Shown here: positions 63,696-64,000 of the stretch, one piece after another
Position numbering within the stretch: the first letter of the stretch is position 1
Layout of the letters: the number at the start of each line of letters is the position of its first letter
Assembly (NCBI GenBank): GCA_030835345.1
Contig: JAURPH010000008.1
Span: 23,547 to 87,546 of the forward strand
DNA length: 64,000 nucleotides
Direction of reading: 5' to 3'
Source of the DNA: Thermodesulfobacteriota bacterium
Lineage (GTDB): Bacteria > Desulfobacterota_D > UBA1144
Notes under the pieces: model-generated
Told to the model about the DNA's origin: nothing
Database searches by the model: none
The model's input: only the letters and a program-made list of their open reading frames with translations
Position numbers and translations under genes: made by a program

Positions 63696-64000
63696 ATGAG
63701 AAATTTTGTAATTATTTATTTATTAGTTGCATCTATCTTTATTGGACCCGCTGCATTTTCTAAGGAAGTTGCGACGGCTAATATGGATGGTGATTCTGCT
63801 GCTGATAAATTTGCTACTACTTTTGGTAGTGATTTAGATACTGAAGCAAAAGATTTTAAAGTAAGCTGGAAAGCTGGTAAAGGATTAACTTTTAAATCTG
63901 GTGATGCTTTTAAACTTTCTCTTGGTGCTAGAATTCAAGCACGAATGGATAGTTGGGAAAAAAGTGATGACACACAAGATGGTAGAGGTTATGAGTTTGG
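63696..64000 (+). CDS. Phosphate-selective porin, OprP/OprO family, 5' part
   Basis: 101 codons are visible before the window ends. The start is ATG at 63696, with AAGGAGG 5 nt upstream. A signal peptide (MRNFVIIYLLVASIFIGPAAFS, cleavage probably after Ala-Phe-Ser) is followed by an acidic stretch and then KVSWKAGKGLTFKSGD and FKLSLGARIQARMDSW, the typical opening strands of porin O/P family proteins. These trimeric outer-membrane channels favour anions such as phosphate. Divergent from phoB with Pho-box-like repeats between, so it likely belongs to the same regulon. Confidence 0.85.
   Translation, partial: MRNFVIIYLLVASIFIGPAAFSKEVATANMDGDSAADKFATTFGSDLDTEAKDFKVSWKAGKGLTFKSGDAFKLSLGARIQARMDSWEKSDDTQDGRGYEF

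Overview
The window is a gene-dense, AT-rich (roughly 30% GC by eye) stretch of a Gram-negative bacterial chromosome using the standard code. It holds about 57 protein genes, two of them cut by the window edges, with no tRNA, rRNA, insertion sequence, prophage or CRISPR array. Short gaps, ATGA-type overlaps and convergent genes that overlap or abut at their 3' ends suggest a streamlined genome, typical of uncultured marine lineages. Gram-negative identity rests on a meso-diaminopimelate type MurE (DNPR motif), an outer-membrane phosphate porin, an M48 lipoprotein and FtsL/FtsQ. The set of rpmH-rnpA-yidD-yidC-jag, a PASTA-bearing FtsI, a deoxyhypusine-synthase-like enzyme and long PstA/PstC forms points loosely to a deltaproteobacterial-grade or Nitrospinota-like lineage. 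I cannot name the taxon from sequence alone.

Layout. 1-4.3 kb: 3' part of acetolactate synthase, catalase-peroxidase katG and an unrecognised gene. 4.4-7.4 kb: rpmH-rnpA-yidD-yidC-jag (ribosome, RNase P, membrane insertion). 7.4-9.9 kb, minus strand: trpE-trpG-tadA. 9.9-12.3 kb: phosphohexomutase and a BtrH-like protein, ending at a strong bidirectional terminator shared with groES-groEL (12.3-14.3 kb, minus). 14.4-23.3 kb: pcrA/uvrD helicase, a small DUF2103-like protein, dnaE (minus), then ftsY-ribD-nadD-rsfS. 23.3-39.6 kb, minus: a complete dcw cluster in the order mraZ-rsmH-ftsL-ftsI-murE-murF-mraY-murD-ftsW-murG-murC-murB-ftsQ-ftsA-ftsZ, without ddl. 39.7-44.6 kb: a small hypothetical gene, an MBL-fold hydrolase, murJ, aroQ and recJ. 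44.7-51.9 kb: a small beta-barrel protein, trkA-trkH, ribF, aroE, thrC, thiE. 51.9-55.1 kb: a DHS-like enzyme (minus), a class I/II aminotransferase and an M48 lipoprotein. 55.1-64 kb: a phosphate cassette, phoB-phoR-pstS-pstC-pstA-pstB-phoU (minus), with a divergent OprP/OprO-like porin that runs off the end.

Functional themes. The dcw block with murJ covers peptidoglycan precursor synthesis, lipid II export and septation. The phosphate block is self-contained: porin for the outer membrane, PstS in the periplasm, PstCAB for import, PhoU for signalling and PhoBR for control.

The most interesting regulatory signal is a set of exactly 11-bp-phased TTAACA-like direct repeats upstream of pstS (four repeats) and upstream of the porin (four repeats, plus a separate cluster of three). 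In both main cases the last repeat is TTAACA, and it sits 9 nt before a -10-like hexamer. This looks like the lineage's own AT-rich Pho box. No wholly new system was found. Genes of unknown or uncertain role are at 3534, 11286, 16488, 39682, 44689 and 51919.
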